Source: Anas platyrhynchos (Eukaryota; Chordata; Aves; Anseriformes; Anatidae). Taken from it: DNA of 64,000 nucleotides. A model generated the notes under the pieces. That model was not told where the DNA came from and did no database searches. It saw nothing but the letters and a program-made list of their open reading frames with translations. The translations under genes were made by a program, and so were the position numbers. Location of the stretch: the NCBI RefSeq assembly GCF_047663525.1, contig NC_092587.1, forward strand, positions 201,074,501 to 201,138,500, in the 5' to 3' direction. Shown piece by piece: positions 60,901-64,000 of this stretch; position 1 is the stretch's first letter; each line of letters begins with the position of its first letter.

Positions 60901-63900
60901 TGTTCTCCAACTGAAACGTGGCAGCAGTTCAATAGCAGTTACACAACAGAAGGGGGTTTGCACAGTACTGCAAGTCCTGGATTCATAGGAACTGGTTTTA
61001 GTAGAGAGAAGACCTCAGGTTTCTCCAGAACTTTTAACTCCTGTGAATGTAAATGAGGACTCATCCGCAGTACTGAAGAGGAAACTTGCTCCTACTGTTG
61101 ACACTGGACAGGAGGATTAGGATAGGGGACTTACTTCATTCTAGGCAGAGCACTGCCTTTGAAAAACTGCAGGCAGTCCTAAGTACAGGAGATTCCAGTT
61201 GTGGGAAAATCCCCCTTGGGAGGGCACACTAACAACGGGGAGAACTTGGTAAACAAGGGAAACACAAGTTAAGCATGCTGCTTCTCAGCTAAGTGCAGGC
61301 ATTTCTCTTCAGGTGACATGACTTAAGGTGTCCTTTGAAGACCACAGAGTTACTGCCAGACCACATTCCCATTTCTCTTAAGAACTTAAATGCAGTTGCA
61401 CAGTCCAGGGCCACCCAAGTAGTTTTAGTCTCGGTCAAGTGAGAGAATACTTACTGATTTAAAGATAAGAGTACTTTTTGGTCCCCTTGAGTCCTGCAGA
61501 GCTATTGGAGCGGTGCACTGAAGGTAAGCGTTCCCCACCCACATGTTGCAAGAGACTGGCACACAGATCACTTGGGGGTCCAGGGCTGAGCATAAAGCCT
61601 TTGGCTGGCTGTGATCTAGCCGTCATGTACCCAATAAGCACACCTCAGCAATTCCACGTGGAACGAGAAAGTTAACACTGGGGCTGCACTGGTTCAGATG
61701 TGCTCTGTGTGCGCACTGTGCTCATTGGCACAACACTTGATTTCATACTGTGTTGCATAAAGCATGCAGGGTATCATGCTGAGGTTACACTGAGTACAGA
61801 CCCTGCTCTCATGCCAGTAATCCTGGGAAGGTCTATTTTTGTTGTGTAGTGGTAAACCTGGGTTTGTAAATGATACTGGCTCACTCAGGTGCCAGTGTGC
61901 CTGTCCATGCCAGAGCAGTACTCCATGAGCTGGCAAATCCTTAAGCATGGTACTAGTTTTCAGTTATTTAAAAAAAAATAAAAGGGAGGGGAGGTATGGA
62001 GGGGGTTAGGCAGGGATTTTTTTTTCTGATGGGTGACACCAAATTTAAAAGCTGACTAAAAATATCTCTTTGGGAAAGTACATTTTAGGAAAATATAAAT
62101 GCTGTGATTAGGGTAATGTGACCCACCGGTTATGGCCATTGTCCAGCACGGTTCCTCATCCCTGGTTGTGTATAGTTTTTTGTTTTGTTTTGTGGTTTAC
62201 GTGAAAAAGCACGTTGGACATAGGGAGACTGTGAAAACTATAACCATAGGTAAAAATGTCACAGCTGCTTTTTTGTTAAATCACACACCATTTATTTTCT
62301 AAGAAAGTCCTGCAACTAAATTGCTGGAGTCCCAGGTTATGCGTGTGTTCCCACTTCTCTGGCTACTTAGGTGCAATGGCACAAAATTACTCCTTGCTTT
62401 CTACACAATTCAGTTTAAAATACAAGTCTTTCCAGTGTGAGTACTGTGCAGCAGTATCATTGGAGCATTCCTTAACATGCACAAGCCGTTTCCATGTCGG
62501 TATGTAACACTGCAGTGTGAAAAAGCACCCAGCTGCAGGGATGGTGCCATTTGATAGTGTCTCCTGTGCTGGAATTCCCTGGTTTTACTCCCCTTGCCTT
62601 GGACTCTGGTGACTGGTGTTTTTCTGAACTTTTTCTGTGTGTTCTCACTCTATCATGTACCTGATTATTTTTTGTTTGTTTTTGCCATTTCTCTGCAAAT
62701 ACCTTTTCATGGAAAACGGGGAACAACAGTAAGTACCTAGGTTCCTGGCCAAGTTTCCATTTGCATGGTTTCACTTGCTCCATTCTGTCAAGTTACATGC
62801 AGTGTCCGAAGGATATAATTTAGTGGACTGCTGGTAAGAAGCTAACCTTTACATCTTGGCCCCAGCCCACGTAGGTCAGGTTTATACAAGCCTGCTTCCT
62901 TAGGATGAATCCAGTGGCTAGTCTTTTACAGCCTTTGGTTTTCTGTTGCACTGCTTTATGACAAAATAATGTTATGCTGCTCTTGCAGACCCTTAAAAAG
63001 GGGTAATGTTGGGGGTGATTGCATTATACCTGCTGAGTTGCACAGCCCAGAATCTTCTGAACATTGCTCTTCTATTTACACAAGACCTCGGGCTCTCAAG
63101 TGTCCTAACTGCTCAGGTTCTGGGTTCATCTGTACCAGGGTGGCTTTGTATCCAGCAGAGCCTTTTGGGGCATGCATTCCCAGAAGGTCCACAACCCGAG
63201 CTTTGCATTCTCAGAAAATGTAGCTGTGTGATGTGGGCTTGGTGGCACGGCTTATTTAAGGTGCTTGCTGTTATCTTTTGCCCCTTGCACTCCTGTTCCA
63301 CAGTACACGGTTCCCTGGCATGCCAACGCTGCCATCTGCAGCGGCACAGAGATTAGTCAGGATGTTATGTGCCCTGCCCTGTGTGCTTTTCTTTGGCCTG
63401 GAGTGGAAGCAGGAGGGGTTTGTAGTTCTGTGGCTCTTTTTTAAACCTGGATCAGGTCAGTGAGGTGGTTGAGAGCATTTCAAACACGGCAGTAAAAATC
63501 AACGATCAGGTGCACAGCAGAAGTTGGCCTTTGGGCTGGTTGCTGAAGCTTCTATCTCATTAAACCATGTACCTAAAGATGCAGTTCGTTTTGTAGGGGA
63601 GGAGCAGCACCATGTCCCTTGTGTATGATTGCTATTGTTAACTGTGTTTTTTCTGCTTTAGGTCCCTGATACAGGATGCAGCCAAATGTTTGCTGCATGT
63701 AGCCTTCTGACTAGGGAGTGGCAGCTTGAGAAACCCCGATGCCTGTAAGCGTAGGGGGAGAAGAGATTTAGAGATGTGGAGGAGTTTTCCCAAAGTGTTG
63801 CCTTTTATAACTGCTACGGAGAGTACTAACTTCTTACCTTATAATGTAAGTATCTCTCACGGTTAAGGAGTTCTGTCGCCCCTGCACACCTAGCCAAATA

Positions 63901-64000
63901 CACCTCTTATATTTAATGACAGAGTAGATCTACACAAAGAATTAAGTACTGAAATGATTCACGTGATAGATGTTTTTCATGTCAATATTTTCCAGTGGTC
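57966..64000 (+). other. Region beyond the RAB30 promoter, no coding exon seen
   Basis: A+T-rich, mostly unique-looking DNA almost free of recognised CR1. It has short A- or T-runs and an AATAAA in 'aaaaaaataaaaggg' near 61976-61981. There is a second, weaker ZNF143-like half site (59883-59896) and one short exon-like segment (63662-63744). No open frame has recognisable homology. It may be intron of a divergent lncRNA or the intergenic space before the next gene (PCF11 in mammals, from memory). Confidence 0.5.
63662..63744 (+). other. Exon-like segment with acceptor and donor
   Basis: A T-rich tract ending 'tgttttttctgctttag' precedes an 83-base segment that ends at 'CCT' before GTAAGC (63745). 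One frame is open throughout. Chance pairs like this are common, so this is a weak candidate exon of a + strand transcript. Confidence 0.2.

Noticed and set aside
1..64000. CRISPR array, rRNA, prokaryote-type operon or integrated multi-gene system
   Set aside because: No regularly spaced repeats, rRNA-like sequence or gene clusters were seen. The window is an ordinary two-gene vertebrate locus with repeats.

Overview
The window is nuclear DNA from a bird. Evidence: many CR1 LINE fragments, most with the typical tail of repeated 'ATTCTATGATTCTGTGA'-like units on one strand or the other; one longer copy encoding a decayed CR1 reverse transcriptase; a dispersed avian repeat near 40.4-41.0 kb; compact vertebrate-style splice sites; and one CpG-island promoter. 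I cannot name the species.

Two protein-coding genes can be read. At the left, on the + strand, lie the last two coding exons of DDIAS (DNA damage-induced apoptosis suppressor, noxin): 1241-1358 and the large terminal exon 3208-5652, with a poly(A) signal at 5862-5867. The 5' exons lie outside the window. On the - strand lies a complete RAB30 gene. Its noncoding exon 1 ends at 56672 in a CpG island. A 32.5 kb first intron leads to four coding exons (24092-24192, 22532-22615, 18668-18851, and 16333-16583 coding), which join without any frame problem into 203 residues, the length of mammalian RAB30. The long 3' UTR probably runs to a strong poly(A) signal at 9277-9282. DDIAS and RAB30 are therefore tail to tail with about 3.4 kb between them, the same neighbours and orientation as I recall in mammals.

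The RAB30 promoter (about 56.7-57.5 kb) is a G+C-rich island with a ZNF143/Staf site, an inverted CCAAT box, a CRE-like site and YY1-like motifs. It probably also fires on the + strand, but 57.5-64.0 kb shows no convincing protein exon. I read it as divergent noncoding or intergenic DNA (in mammals, to my memory, RAB30-DT and then PCF11).

Intron 1 of RAB30 carries most of the repeats: CR1 fragments at 25.1, 32-34.5, 36.8, 37.3 and 48.5 kb, a possible LTR-like unit at 31.2-31.6 kb, the 40.4 kb repeat, microsatellites and long poly(A) tracts. I found no novel multi-gene system, CRISPR array, rRNA or supportable tRNA. The points most worth checking are the conserved short motifs in the disordered DDIAS tail, the layout of the RAB30 promoter, an unassigned 115-codon ORF at 28.0-28.35 kb, and a CR1 pair whose two halves are in permuted order.
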